Below, in pieces: positions 11,211 to 22,799 of a stretch of DNA of 64,000 bases. Under the pieces are notes generated by a model. It worked only from the letters and a program-made list of their open reading frames with translations. It was not told where the DNA came from and ran no database searches. The stretch's first letter is position 1, and each line of letters starts with the position of its first letter. Position numbers and translations under genes: made by a program. Origin of the DNA: Cutaneotrichosporon cavernicola (taxonomy: Eukaryota; Basidiomycota; Tremellomycetes; Trichosporonales; Trichosporonaceae); contig NC_083396.1 of assembly GCF_030864355.1 (NCBI RefSeq), positions 2,604,001 to 2,668,000 of the forward strand, in the 5' to 3' direction.

Positions 11211-11738
11211 TTATGCGGTGACCGTGTCGGTCTTAGTGATTGGCGAGACAGGAGCGACGGCGATCCCAGTGGCGACTGCGATGGCTCTGGCTATGCCGCT
11301 CGGCTCCTCCTGTACTGCGTTGCCGACGTGGAGAGGCGCGTAGAACTCGCGCGCTGCCGATTCAGCCCATTCGACAATGTGAGCAGGGAGCCGGGAGGGC
11401 GATTGGATGAGGATGGAGGTGCCGGAGTGGTGCACGGCACGGTCCCAGCGCGAGATGACTGTGGTCAGCGGGTGTGGAGAGAGGGAATGGGTGTCGCACG
11501 ACCCAAGCCAGGTACGCGGTGACGAACAGCGGTGACATTCCGCCACCGAGTCGTCCTCCCCATCTGCCAGTCTCGAGCCTCCAGCTTCAAGGTTGACGGT
11601 CTGGAATGGGATAATGGAACACTCACTGCGCTCAGCCACGAGCCGGGCGTGGATGTAATCGGCGAGGTCGCGGAACGTTGGGGAGGGCGACAGTGGGTGT
11701 CCGCCGTTGGTGTTAACTGGGATGCGAACTGTGGACAT
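11211..11738 (-). CDS. Small unrecognised protein, module copy C of a local family
   Basis: Two exons (11738-11627, 11458-11211) give about 119 residues; the intron is in phase 1. Exon 1 encodes VRIPVNTNGGHP and LADYIHARLVAER; exon 2 encodes HHSGTSILIQSP, HIVEWAESAAREFYAP and LHVGNA. These line up with the two downstream modules: IPINTE, LALTLANKLW, NNEVVIPTHHP, VDYCVRRTGEFYDP and HTVGP. The shared intron phase and position make common descent likely. No known family is recognised. No signal peptide or membrane segment is seen. The tail beyond VGNA is Ala/Ile/Val-rich and not shared. A stretch of open frame inside the proposed intron means the exact acceptor needs transcript data. Confidence 0.5.
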   Translation of the reverse strand: MSTVRIPVNTNGGHPLSPSPTFRDLADYIHARLVAERSECSIIPFQTVNLEAGGSRLADGEDDSVAECHRCSSPRTWLGSCDTHSLSPHPLTTVISRWDRAVHHSGTSILIQSPSRLPAHIVEWAESAAREFYAPLHVGNAVQEEPSGIARAIAVATGIAVAPVSPITKTDTVTA

Positions 11739-12519
11739 GTTGTTGGAGTTGGTCTGTGGCGATGATCTGTGCTGGAGGTCGTGCGACCGGCCTTTCTTGA
11801 TATATATAAGACTAGCGGGGGAGTTCGGGGTGTCTAGAGGCTCGAGTGGCCGAGTGACTGAGTTGCGTGGCTTGGAGGCGTTGGCTGCACGTGAAGGGGC
11901 GTTGTTGTTGGCCTTTGTTCTCAGTTGTCTCCGCCCTTCCCTCCTCCCTCGCTTTCCGCCTCGGCGCGCCACTGGGCATTGGCTTCTCGTCAGCCTCCCT
12001 TACCTTGCTCCTATTACGTTCCGTGTTAACCCATGGGTGCGGAGCGATTCAGGGGAAGATTAGGCCGAGGCTTGAGCTTACATCAAAGCTCAACGAAAGG
12101 AATCATTGCGCCACTGTACTCTTCATTCTCTTCAGCCCCCATTTTACCCTTCCCTTCACAAATCCCCTCATCCAAACCTTGCCACTCGTCACTCTCCACA
12201 CTCCGCTCCGCTTCTGGGCCCCGCACTCATCAATAATCAATCATCACTCATCACTCATCAGCTGTTACTGATTCTCTAGAGTCCCAAGAGGTCGTAAAGG
12301 ACGAAAGAAGGTACACTGATGGCCAGGCTTACGATTTTGGAGTTCTCCCGTTCCGACCCCACGTGAGATCCAGCCTCAACCTCGGCCTCCCCTTTGTCTG
12401 CTGAGTCAGAGATACGACGACACTAACGCTCATCAAACACCGTACATTCCACAATATTCCGCTCTGCATTCCATCACATTAACGTCTCAAGGGGTAATCG
12501 ATCTCCTTCCCATCCGATC
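11739..12519. other. Intergenic, no gene seen; short TCA-rich run
   Basis: About 780 bp separate module copy C from the end of the two-module gene. A pyrimidine-rich stretch contains repeated ATCA/TCATCA units near 12230-12260. Short forward frames here have no recognisable product. Confidence 0.35.
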
Positions 12520-13362
12520 TCACGACACGGTGGGGCCAGCGGACGTGGAGGGAGCGTGCTGAGGGACGTCCTCGTGGCTAAAGTCGACCTCCTCGGTGCG
12601 CGCTGGGCCGACCTTGTGCGGGTCGTAGAACTCTCCGGCACGGCGGGCAAAGTACTCGACGTCGTCCTTTGGAACGGGGTGGAAGGTTGGGATGACAATC
12701 TCGTTGTTGGCATGCGAGACGACAACCTCGCCATTCGGCGCGTCTGGGGTGAGCTACAGGTCTCGATATACACTCACAGCCGCGGTGCCACAACCGGACG
12801 CAGATGGCGAGGGCGAGAGACTCCCACTGTGGACCGTCCTGCAGCTTGTGCCTGTCGCAGCCAGCGCTGTCTACGGGGATGATGGTCCAGTACATCTTGT
12901 CGTGCAGGTGCTGACCCTTGGGCATGGTAGACGAGGGGGCGGGGCGAGTGTTTCCGCTCGCGGTGAGGATGGGCACTACTGGCGAAATGCTCTTATCGAG
13001 GGACAGATTGGCGGCACGCGGTGACGAAAAGTCGCTCTCCTCGCGGCGAACTGGGCCAACAGTGTGGGGGTCGTAGAATTCGCCCGTTCGGCGGACGCAG
13101 TAGTCGACGACATCCTTGTTCAGGGGGTGATGCGTCGGGATGACGACCTCGTTGTTTCCATGCGTAACGGTGATCTCGCCCTTGGGCGCATCTGATATTA
13201 GCAAAACGCCGTCTGGAGAAAAAAGGAAGGCAACTCACAGCCCAAGTACCAGAGCTTGTTGGCAAGGGTGAGAGCGAGCGAGTCCCACTGTGGACCGTCG
13301 ACCACCTCGGTGTTGATGGGGATAAAGACCCAGTAGATCCTGTCGTGGACGTGAGGAGCCAT
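12520..13362 (-). CDS. Two-module small protein (copies B and A fused in one frame)
   Basis: Three exons (13362-13239, 13191-12778, 12743-12520) join in phase 1 at both introns, to about 253 residues. Module B starts MAPHVHDRIYWVFIPINTE, then LALTLANKLWYLG, an intron, YAPKGEITVTHGNNEVVIP and CVRRTGEFYDPHTVGP. After a Ser/Pro linker ending PAPSST the frame runs without a stop into module A: MPKGQHLHDKMYWTIIP, LALAICVRLWHRG, an intron, YAPNGEVVVSHANNEIVIP and ARRAGEFYDPHKVGP. Each module therefore has its own intron at the same codon. Alternatively the Met opening module A (12925) is a separate start and gives a 123-residue protein, in which case copy B would lack its own stop. No known domain is recognised. 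The beta-alpha-beta look of the module is an inference from residue pattern. Confidence 0.6.
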
Positions 13363-14035
13363 GGTGAGTATGTGAGTGCGAGTGTGAGTGTGTGTTGGGG
13401 CGTGGACGATCACAATTGTTACACCCTTGATATGTGTCGATCTTTGGAGGGTGAGGGTACAAATGGCCGCGGATGAATGACGTCCGGAGCTAGGCCGGTG
13501 GCAACCGCCGATACCGCTCTCGGATGTGCTTTGCTGGGGAATGGGGGCCAGGTGGGCGATGGCATCAGCTGACATGGCTCTCGTCTTTGTTTGCGTGGCG
13601 TCCGCGGTAAGCTCCAATTCGCTCGCGCCTCCAGTCACGCCCACTTGCGGCATGCCCAGCTTTTCTGACTGATGCCGTACCGCGTGGTACAACGGAAGCG
13701 GGAGGCCAGTAGATCTCGTACAGCTGTCCAACTGTCCAGCTGGGATGCAGGAATCCAGGCAGGTTGTCCAGTGTTGTGTTTGTGCCTGGACAGGGTGCTT
13801 CGATCAGGTCGATTCGAGGCCCGGCTTTGGCAGGTGTTGGGCACAAGCATGCACATGTTTCTCAAGCGAACAACCCAATCGAATGAGGTATGCATCATGC
13901 ATACAAAGAGCATTGCAACGATAGGTGGCGAGCTGACATCAACGCAAACCCCCCACATGTCAACATTCTCACAACATGCAGACAGATATGACACTACCAA
14001 CACCGATGCTCAACTTGACTCTCAGCCCGGCCAGC
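13363..14035. other. Intergenic between module copies B and D
   Basis: About 670 bp hold no supported gene. The region next to 13363 has GTGTGAGTG-type dinucleotide-rich sequence, probably leader DNA of the two-module gene. Confidence 0.35.
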
Positions 14036-14557
14036 TCACAACAAGCTCCCATTGCTCGGATCCCTCGCGACACCCGTCACCAGCCAGCCCTCACGGTACG
14101 TCGCCTCCGTCTCGCTAACCGCCCAGAGCATAAAGTCGACGTCCATACGCCCCGCCGTCGTGATGACAATCTTGTCATCCCATACGGTGATGGCGTTGTC
14201 GCCACGGCGGATGGCTGGGGTCAGCACCTTGCCATCATTCGCTCAGGTCGGCGGAATGAACCCGACCCCTGGGAACGCTTCCTTTGTGTGAAGGCTTCCC
14301 CTTGCTTTTGTCGGCTTGCGTCCATTACCTCCACTTTTGCTCCTTCCACACTCGTACTCACCTCGCTGCCGCACCAGCTCGCCGTTGAGTAAACGCGACA
14401 CGGCGACGAAGAGGTGGTCATCCGGTCGCAGACGGAGCTTGTAATGACTCCGCACGGCGATGAGGATCCGGTTCGTGTCCTCTGGCAGAACGGGTTCCGG
14501 CGGTGGCGACGGTCCGGGGTTCGAAAACATCCGGCGGTGTCGGGAGAGCACCTGCAT
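14036..14557 (-). CDS. Small unrecognised protein, module copy D of the local family
   Basis: Two exons (14557-14362, 14214-14036) joined in phase 1 give about 124 residues from the ATG at 14557, or 115 from the ATG at 14530 (MFSNPGPSPPPEP). Exon 1 contains RILIAVRSHYKLRLRP and DDHLFVAVSRLLNGELV; exon 2 contains AIRRGDNAITVWDDKIVIT and VDFMLWAVSETEATY. This order and spacing match copies A and B, where the second exon reads GEITVTHGNNEVVIP then VDYCVRRTGEFY. It is the most diverged copy together with C. Nothing in the sequence suggests export or membrane insertion. Function unknown. Confidence 0.5.
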
Positions 14558-15390
14558 GTCGAGGGGAGGTGTGTGGTGGAGGAGAAGAAGAGAGGGGAGA
14601 CGGGGGAGGAGATGAGCAGTGCGTCTGAGTGATTGCGTTGGGAGGCGAGAGGGGGGAGTGAACGCCTTGCTCGACAAAAGGTAAATTATGTACGCAGACC
14701 AGGTGGAGCGTGAGCGGAGACGCCGTAATCGTCGACGCTGATCGTCGTGTTGATCTTTGTGTTCACTAAAATTGCTGACGGTCGCGGTGTTTGTTCGCCG
14801 ACGTTATTTGTAGTTGCTTGAACAATGGGTGATCCCCGTTGCCAGGCGCATGGCGGGTGTGTGGTCGTGAGCGCAGAGTGATCAGTGCGGACGTGAGTGC
14901 ACGAGCGTGTTTGGGAGTGAGGGGAAGGGGAAGCTGAGGATGCAAGGGAGGGAAACGAGTTCAAGAGCTCTAGAGATCGGATAGAAACCGGTGGGCCCGC
15001 TTGACACGTACGGGTTCGGGTTTTGCCGATGGACTGCGCCGACTCGTCACAGAGGTCACAAGACGCGAGTACGCCAACTCGTCACAGAGTGGCGTAGTCG
15101 TCGACGAAAGGGGGTGGGAATAACGGATGTGGGCCCCCTTTGCCCCGCTCTGCCAAGCCAGGCTACCACCGGAGATTCCGCCTACCCTTCACCCAACCTT
15201 GTCTGCAGCATACCTTGTCAATCGTCATGTGTTTGTCACATTCGAGCAGAAGACCATGCTTGTCGGATCCAAGTCTGTGGAATCTGCATTCCTCCCAACA
15301 CCGCATACATCTCAAGAACCAAGCATCTGGCCTACAACTGCAGCAGAGCCGACCGTTTAAAGAAGGCTCGCCGCCCACCACACTGAAAAC
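14558..15390. other. Intergenic, no gene seen
   Basis: These 833 bp lie between module copy D and the end of TRP4. No frame shows splice logic or a familiar motif. The part near 14558-14700 is presumably the promoter of copy D. Confidence 0.35.
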
Positions 15391-17017
15391 TTACTCGGCG
15401 TGAGCAGCCTCCTCGAGTCTGGGAAGCGACGCGCGCAGCGCGCGCATGTCTGGGCTGTCGTCCTCGACAGGTGTCGAGTGTCCACTCCTGCGACGATGGA
15501 GCCACGCTTTGACGAAACCGTTGCGAGCCGCGACACCACCGTCGTCCTCGAGCACAGGGAGGTCGAGTTCCTCCTCGCCCATCGCACGCTTGCTCGCGTT
15601 GCGGAAGCCGTCGAACGCTGCGCGTGCGCCGCGGCTCTCAATACTCTCACGCGCTAGCGCAACTCCGTCGCGCCACGTCTTGGCACGCCCCGAGATGTGC
15701 AGAAGCACGGCCGCGTTGATCAGGATGTAGTCCGTGATCGCCTCCATCGAAGGCGCGTCGGGACCCGCTGGGTTCGCGAGGTGAGGGGGTGGCGCTGTAC
15801 CGTCCATGATCGCGTTGAAGGTCAGCGCGTTGTCCTCGGGCGTGCTACCCTTAACGGCCGACAGAGGGTGGTAGGGCAGACCAAAGTCCTTGACAGGGTC
15901 AATCTCGCCACGGTGGATCTTGCCATCCTCGAGCCGCCAGATCTGCATGTTAGCTAGCACCCCTGAAAGAGGAGGAATTGCGCAGACCACTGAGAGACAC
16001 TCACCCAGGTTGGCCCAGCAATCGAGACCTCATCCAATCCCTCCTTGCCGCAAACAACGAGTGCCCGCTCGACGCCAAGAAGGCGGAGAACCTCTGCAAA
16101 AGTGTCGCCGAGCTCGTACTTGGCGACACCTAGGACCATGCGCTGAGGGCGCGCTGGGTTGATCAGAGGGCCGAGCACGTTGAATACGGTGCGGAAGTTG
16201 AGCTGGCGACGGATCGGGGCAATGTGTGCCAGCGACGGGTGGTAATGGGGCGCAAAGAGGAAGAGGAAGGGAGAAGCCGGGAGGAAGTCCTTGAGAGCCT
16301 CCACGGGGAACGAGAGCCTGCAGTCGAGTGCGATCAGGAGGTCAGCGGACCCAGAGGTCGAGGTGGCCGCACGTGAGCCGTGCTGCGATGTCAGCGGAGG
16401 TATGGCGCAAGCAAGGGGTTCATAGAGAACAACAGAGCGCCACATGGAGGGCGAGTACTCCTCGACATGACCGTCTTGTCAGAGTGTTGAGATTTAAAGA
16501 GCGCCCGAGCGTACTCGCGATGTCTCTCGACGCAGAGCGGAGGGCGAAGTCCGCTTTTACTCACCTTGGCAACGCGCAGGCCGGTACCTGCCACAACCAC
16601 GGCCGCCGTTGTGGAGACGTTGTACGTGTCCCAGCCGTCACCGCCTGTACCGACAATGTCGACGAGACCAGTGTACCCGTCGCCCTCGGGGTCAGAGTGA
16701 CCGTAGTCCCACATGCCGTGTCCGGCGAGCGGCTTCTCAGGCTCCGCCTTGACGTTATTCACTGGCACGGCGTGGTGACGCATGACGTCCGCGCACGCCG
16801 CGACAACAGAAGCACTCGTGTCCAGGCCGGAAAGCGTCAGGGCTGTGAGGAAAGCGCCGGCCTGCGACGGCGCGGCGCGGTCACGCGCGAGATGTTCAAA
16901 CGCTTGCCCACAGTCCTCAGCGGTGAACTCTGTGGGGCTCTGGACAAGCTTCTTCAAGAGGTGCTTGAAGGTCTCCGGGGAGTAGTCCGTGGCCGATCCG
17001 TTTGCGGTGGCGGGCAT
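15391..17017 (-). CDS. TRP4: Anthranilate phosphoribosyltransferase
   Basis: Three exons (17017-16565, 16382-16005, 15942-15391) give about 460 residues. The hallmark phosphate loop [18 protein letters not shown] is clear near residue 120-140, followed by the helix [15 protein letters not shown] and the C-terminal segment [16 protein letters not shown] and KGSTPEDNA. The enzyme joins anthranilate to phosphoribosyl pyrophosphate in tryptophan synthesis, in the cytosol. The protein is about 80 residues longer than budding yeast Trp4: the extra length lies in an insert ([22 protein letters not shown]) just before the phosphate loop and in a charged C-terminal tail. Start [11 protein letters not shown] is the first ATG. 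It diverges from the PNKP-type gene. Confidence 0.95.
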
Positions 17018-17375
17018 GATGGTTGATGTAGATGGAGGAATGAGAGCTGTCGTGTCCAGCTTCTTGTTCGTCGTTTCCGCTTGTCCGAGCCGACCAGATT
17101 GCAATGACTCGATAATCTCATGCTATTTGCATTCGACCAAACCGATAACGCGATAGGTTAATACCTGACACGTGGCGATTACTTCCGCTGCCCACTAAAG
17201 ACCATCAAGGAGCCCACTATCATTGGCTATTGCCGTCTCGAGTATGGATATAGATACTGGTACTTCCTGTTGACCCACATAGCAAGCTGACGGGCATTGG
17301 ACGCGTCAGATCCGTCAACATTACATTCACTTGACCCTGCGCGTCATCATCTCCCGCTCTCTATCACAACTCAGA
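17018..17375. promoter_or_regulatory. Divergent promoter TRP4 / PNKP with a Gcn4-like half site
   Basis: 358 bp lie between the two start codons. TGACTCG at 17105-17111, about 90 bp upstream of the TRP4 ATG, differs by one base from the Gcn4/bZIP consensus TGACTCA that controls amino-acid genes in fungi. One near-match can arise by chance, so this is a suggestion only. Confidence 0.3.
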
Positions 17376-18926
17376 ATGAGTAAACGCAAGTTGACAGAGT
17401 CAACAGCCGAGCCTCCAGCCAAGAAGGGTGAGCTTTGGAAATCTCCAAATCAGCTCACAAAGTCCACTCGTTCTTCACTGGTAACCTGACCCCTGGCTCA
17501 TTTGATGACTCGATACCTTCCCTCGTTCATTTCTTCCACCTCGATCCACTCAAGGCAGAGCCACCATCTGAACCGATTCAGATCGTCCTGTATGATCTCG
17601 ATGGTACGCTTATTACAACGCGATCTGGAAAGACCTTCCCCAAGGGAAGCGATGACTGGAAGTGGTGGGACGACTCAGTGCCCAACCGCCTGAAGCAGGA
17701 CCACAAGGACGGGAAGCACGTTATCGTCCTAAGTAATCAGGCGTTCAAGGGGCCCAAAGTTCGGAGGGAGTGGCGGGGGAAGCTCCCGTTGATCGCGGCG
17801 AAGGTGAGTGCGGGCGCGGTTGGCAGGGAAGGCGTCAGTGGAGGTCACTGCCACCGTGAGGTCGCCACCTCAGTCCTCAGACCACACTCTTACATCCGTT
17901 CAGGCTTCCACTACACAGTAGAGGAGAGACTGACTCATTAGCTGTCCAACATCCCTTTGCGTGTACTCGCTGCACTGGAGAAGGACGTATACCGTAAACC
18001 GAGGACCGGCATGATCGGCCTCCTCCGTGAGCTGTATCAGGACAACGGATGGACAGTAGGTAAGTCTTTGCGATCCCCCTGTCCAGACATCACTAATAGC
18101 AGACTGGAGCAATGCAGTTTACGTTGGCGATGCAGCCGGACGGAAAGGAGACCACAGCAACACCGACTTCACAATGGCGCTGAATGCTGGGATCAAGTTT
18201 GTTACACCAGAGGTGTGCCCACTATCAAGCTGTTCAAGGTCCGCTGACATACAGGAGCACTTTCTTGGCCGTCCTCCAGCATACCCAAACCCCCCAATCT
18301 CGTTCCGGCCACGAAGTATAGAAGATCTTGACTCTTGTATGCACTGCAGAGCATAGCCCCGCTGATACAGTGCCCCTCGTTATGCCGTCAAGCACGCCTA
18401 TCGCGCGGGACAAGAAGGAGATTGTAATCTTCGTCGGACCACCGTGAGTGGCATGGCTGTTCCCACTGTAACGTACAGTGCAGCTGGCAAGACCTCATTC
18501 TACCGCCGCTACTTCTCCGACTACGAGCACGTCAACCAAGACACTCTCAAGACCAAGGAAAAATGCATCCTTGTGGCCCGTGAGCATCTCCTCGGCGGCC
18601 GCCGCGTCGTTGTCGACAATACCAACCGCGATGTCGCAACGCGCAAGCTCTGGCTTAACTTGGCACGGGAAGTCGATGCGCCCATCCGCATCTTCCACTT
18701 TGCCTGCCCCGTCGACCTGGCCCGTCACAACAACCGATACCGCGCGTTCTTTGCTCCTAAGGACGAGCCCAAGCGGGAGATCCTGCCAGAGTCCGCGTTT
18801 GCCTCATACAAGAGTGGCTTTGAGCCTCCAACGCTGAAGGAAGGCTTTGACGAACTGCGAACTGTCAACTTCGTCTGGGACGGGACTGATGAACAACGCA
18901 TACTCTGGGACCAATACCTCGCGTGA
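17376..18926 (+). CDS. pnk1: Bifunctional polynucleotide kinase 3'-phosphatase
   Basis: Several short introns interrupt the gene; the spliced product is about 400 residues. The N-terminal half is a HAD phosphatase: the nucleophile motif VLYDLDGTLITTRSG, then HVIVLSNQAF, the Lys/Pro region KPRTGMIGLL and the acid motif YVGDAAGRKGDHSNTD. The C-terminal half is a P-loop kinase: FVGPPAAGKTSF, then VNQDTLKTKEKC and VVVDNTNRD. This order matches PNKP and fission yeast Pnk1, which restore 3'-OH and 5'-phosphate ends at DNA breaks in the nucleus. There is no FHA domain, as in other fungal forms. The first exon MSKRKLTESTAEPPAKK looks like a nuclear localisation signal followed by VHSFF, similar to a PIP-box-like start. 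Confidence 0.92.
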
Positions 18927-19395
18927 CCGGAAGTCTCCCAACTGGTCTTGGCGCTGTCTGGGTTACTTTAGGATGCAACTCTATGTCTATGTCAGCCGGC
19001 CATGCGCACCAGCGTCGCCCTTTCCGACTGCATGTTTCGTATCCATAACCACGTTGGACGCCTGGAATGGCGGGGTGTGGTTGCAAGTAGACGGGAGTAT
19101 ATTGGATTGCCGTGGGCCAAAAGACCGGCCAGTGACTTGGAATGTGGAGTTGCCAACCCAAGCTTGGCAGAGTTCTTCCGAGCCCGGATTTACCTGAGCA
19201 TGGAAACTGACCTCCCAGTAGCACACAACAGTGTCCGCCCACATTCTCCCAACCCAAAACAATCACTTCGCGTCAGCACACTATCTAATCCGACAAAGTC
19301 CCGCGAGACTTCTTGCACTCGTGCCTACCTAATCCGCGACCAAACACCTTTAGCAACGGGAATCTCGTAGCCGGGACGCACGGCCCGTGACCGGC
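18927..19395. other. Intergenic, no gene seen
   Basis: 469 bp between the PNKP-type gene and the transcription factor gene. It should hold the PNKP 3' end and the regulator's promoter. No motif stands out. Confidence 0.35.
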
Positions 19396-22019
19396 ATGTC
19401 AACCCAGCAGGCCCAAGCGGGGTCGTCATCGGACACGCTCGACGGGGCATCCGCTCAACGGTGAGTGGCCAGCGACATGCGCGTGTCATCCATGTACCCT
19501 GGACCCGCACACGAGGTCTGCATGGTGTGTAGTGTGTTTGCAGGCCTCATGCCGGGACCCATGCGGGGAAGGATGTGCCCGGCTGGTCGAGCTGGGCACG
19601 GACGTGTGGCTGACGAGAGATAGGGCCGAGGATAATACCCCACGCGTCCAGCTTGCATGCTTCTACTGCCGCGCAAAGCGCATCCGATGCAGTGGCACCA
19701 AGCCCGTATGTACGGCCTGCGCTAAGGGAGGCGCAACGTGTGAATGGCCGACAGGACGACGACGCAAGCGCACACGTCGGGAGATGGAGGAAGCGCGACG
19801 TGTCGAGGCTGCCGCCACAACGTCATCGGCTCCGGGGTCAGGCATGACGCACTACGGGATCAGCCCCGGCGGCGCGAACGGTGCGCCAGTCAACGCCACA
19901 TCCGTACCGCCAACGGCGAGCGGGAGCGTGCAGCCCGTCGTCGACATCTCCAACCCATGGGCGGGGGCAGCCAACTTTGTGTGGCCGCCTAACTTCCTTC
20001 CTGAGGGCTTCTCGTTCGACACGCTAGACCAGCCCATCCCAGGGTTGCCGGCAGCGCAGATGACCGACTTGTCGTCGCTCGGACCACTCGAGGGCTTCCT
20101 GAACGACAACAGTCCGGGAACGGATATCCGTTTCTTTCAGGCGCTCGATGGGACGGCCTATCTCTCCGGCGATCTCGAGGACGACGAGGTCGAGCTCTAT
20201 TACTACCGCTTCAGCGGTACAACGGCACTCAATCCGGGCATCAATCGGATCAGCCTGAAGCTGCACCGACGTGATGGGGTTGTCCGCGCGCCGGAGCCCG
20301 AGTCGACTGGTACACCTTCCGACCGCAGCATGCGCCCGCCACCTGCACCGGCGGACCTGTTCGACGCGAATGGCCTCCCGCACAAGCGGGTGTTTGACCC
20401 GATCTTCGAAAAGTTCCTGAAGCACATGAGCCAGCACTTTCCGTCGGTCTCGAGGCTGCGCATGGAGGAGCGGTACGCGAGCGGGACGATGAGTGCGTTC
20501 CTCGCGAACTGCATCCTCGCTTTAGGTGCCCGCTTCGGCGGCGAGAGCGACGCGGACGGCGTGGCGGCCTGCGCGCCGTTCGTCGCCAAAGCACAAGAGC
20601 TCGTCATACCCCTCCTCCACTTGCCAGCATATGATGTCGCCACCGGCCTCCTCATGCTCGCGTGGGCGAGCTATGGGCAGAACTCGGACTCGGGGCTATG
20701 GCAGTACTCAGGTATGGCGATACGCATGGCAATCGACCTCGGCGTGCACGAGAACTCGGAGATGTACGAGGACCAGGCGCACCTCGTGCGCACGCGCCTG
20801 CTCTTTTGGACTCTCTTCGTCACCGACCGCGTGGTCGCGTTCGCGACAGGCCGCGCCGCCAGCATACCCGAGGACATCATCGAGATCCCTCTGCCCGAGG
20901 ACACTGATTTCTTCCCAGACCCAGCCCGGAACACGCCGCAGTTCATGCCCGAGGCCATCCAGCCCGTTCCCTTCGTCTACCTCACGCGCCTAATGATCAT
21001 CTGCGGACGAATCAGCAACGTTCTGAACGGGCGGCGCGGGCGCGCTCGCACCCTCGTCTCGACGGACGAGCCATTAGTCCAGCAGCTCGCGGAGCTCCAA
21101 GCCCACCTCGTCAAGTTCTACGCCAGTCTGCCGGAACAAATGCGCTGGTCCGCAGACAACTTCAAGCACCAGCATGGGCGCGGGCACGGTGGAACGTTCC
21201 TCGCCTTGCATCTATGGGCCCACGCTGTGCTCGCTCTCGTCTATCACCCCGACCTGCTCAAGTCTCCAAGCGGCCAGGAGACGCCGTTGAACCGCAGCAT
21301 GCCACGCAACGTCAAGCTTGCGATTGCGAGCTCGCGCCAGATTGGCGAATGCATGGTCTTTGCAGACCTCGTCAGCCACAGCTCGTATACCGCGACGCCG
21401 ATCGTCGTGCAGCCCATATATGTCGCCGCAATGGCTTTGATTCACGAGATGCACGCTGCGCAGGCTCAGGCACGCACGCGCACCCCGACGCCTGTCGAGT
21501 CGGACTCGCGCGACTCCAATACACCAATGGGGGGCGCAGCACACGCATCACACGCCAGCGACCTCTTCCTCGTCTCCATGGCCAAGCAGAACTTCACCGC
21601 CCTCCTGCGTGCCATCAGCCGCGTCGAGAGTTACTGGGCGGGTGCGGGCTACGTCGCTGCCCTCCTTGAGAAACGTGAGTCTCCCGAGGACATGGCTGAC
21701 CACAGGATCTGGTATTGCTGCACCGGCCCGCGCGAAGAAGACGTTCATCAGCTTACCCGACCAGGGCTTGTTGCGGCGCTTCAAGACGGACGTGCGTGAC
21801 GATCCGCGAAACGTCGCACCAGCGACAGAGACGAGTTTGCGTGAAAGCATTGCGCGCTCGGCGAGCGGTCACAGTGCGGGACCGTCACCTGTGTGGGTCA
21901 GCGACTTGCTTAATGGATACAGCGTAGAGAATATGAGCTTTGCGCCAGCCGACCAGTTCGACTTTGCGCGACTCATGGCTGCGGCGGGCGGCCAGCCTGG
22001 AGAGAGTTCGGAGGGGTAG
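19396..22019 (+). CDS. Zn2Cys6 transcription factor with fungal-specific regulatory domain
   Basis: Three exons (19396-19460, 19618-21674, 21706-22019) give about 811 residues. The zinc cluster is near residue 30: ACFYCRAKRIRCSGTKPVC, then ACAKGGATCEW, with six Cys in the expected spacing, followed by a basic linker GRRRKRTRREMEE. The middle holds the fungal_trans region: FEKFLKHMSQHFPSVSR, ILALGARFGG, YSGMAIRMAIDLGVHE and the helix TRLLFWTLFVTDRVVAFATGR. The C-terminus after the last intron is TFISLPDQGLLRRF and a Ser-rich tail. Such proteins bind CGG triplets in the nucleus. The target pathway cannot be told. The first exon is inferred from splice phase; a start inside exon 2 would truncate only the head. 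Confidence 0.88.
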
Positions 22020-22193
22020 ACGTGCGTACGGCATTGTTAATCTTGTACCTTTCGTGTTCATGTACGTGCTTGAAACATTAACAGGTTGAGGGGCATAACG
22101 CGAGGCGTAAGGTAGATGTCGTTTATCGCTCCGTGAAGCTAGCTACGTGCATTCATACTGGTTCCTCGGACATCTCCGACACCAACATCTTAT

Positions 22194-22290
22194 GCCTCGT
22201 TATATCAGTCGGTAGATTAAATGACTCTTAATGCGGATTCTCTGAGTTCCGGTTGATCATTCGGTCGTGGGTTCGAGCCCCACACGAGGC
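22194..22290 (+). tRNA. tRNA-Lys(CUU) with an intron
   Basis: The acceptor stem GCCTCGT pairs with ACGAGGC over 7 bp. The anticodon stem AATGA pairs with TCATT around the loop CTCTTA-intron-A, giving anticodon CTT, with an intron of about 25 nt after position 37. The T arm GTGGG/CCCAC has loop TTCGAGC. The D stem is weak (T-T at pair 10-25). A TTTT terminator for Pol III follows at about 22317. Class and anticodon are clear; the weak D stem leaves some doubt that it is fully functional. Confidence 0.8.
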
Positions 22291-22799
22291 TGGACAGCTC
22301 CTAGAGCTGGCCCTCTCTTTTGGAATCGATACGGTATGGTGACAGCGAGATGTTGATGTTGGGGAATGGTTCTCCTTGGAAGATTTGGGAGCTAGGGGTC
22401 CCAAACAGCTGAGACTGCGGGTAGGCGAGGGCTGTACAGTGGTGTTGGCGTGGGGTTGCAGCGTCAGAGGTTCGGCGTTTGAGACGAGGATGACCTGCAG
22501 GATCTGGCGATCTAGGCTCGCAATAGGGTGCACAAGAGCGACAGACAGCTGGAGAGGTACCCAGCTACGGGGGAGCCAAAACGCTGTAGAAGTGGTGGCC
22601 GATGTTTTCAGCTGGCAGTCGTTACACGAGGATCCATTCGCCACGGAGAGTCTGTTGCTTTGTGACGGTGATTGCCGATCTCAGCCCACCTCGCCAACCT
22701 CGCCTTGGTTGACGTCAGCGAATCGGCGACGCTTCCATGAACGCTGCCCCACTGTAAGTATCACTCGTTCTGGCCACTTTGCCTCGACCGAAAAACTCC
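22291..22799. other. Intergenic, no gene seen
   Basis: 509 bp between tRNA-Lys and the F-box-like gene. Apart from the Pol III terminator T run just after the tRNA, nothing is recognised. Confidence 0.35.
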
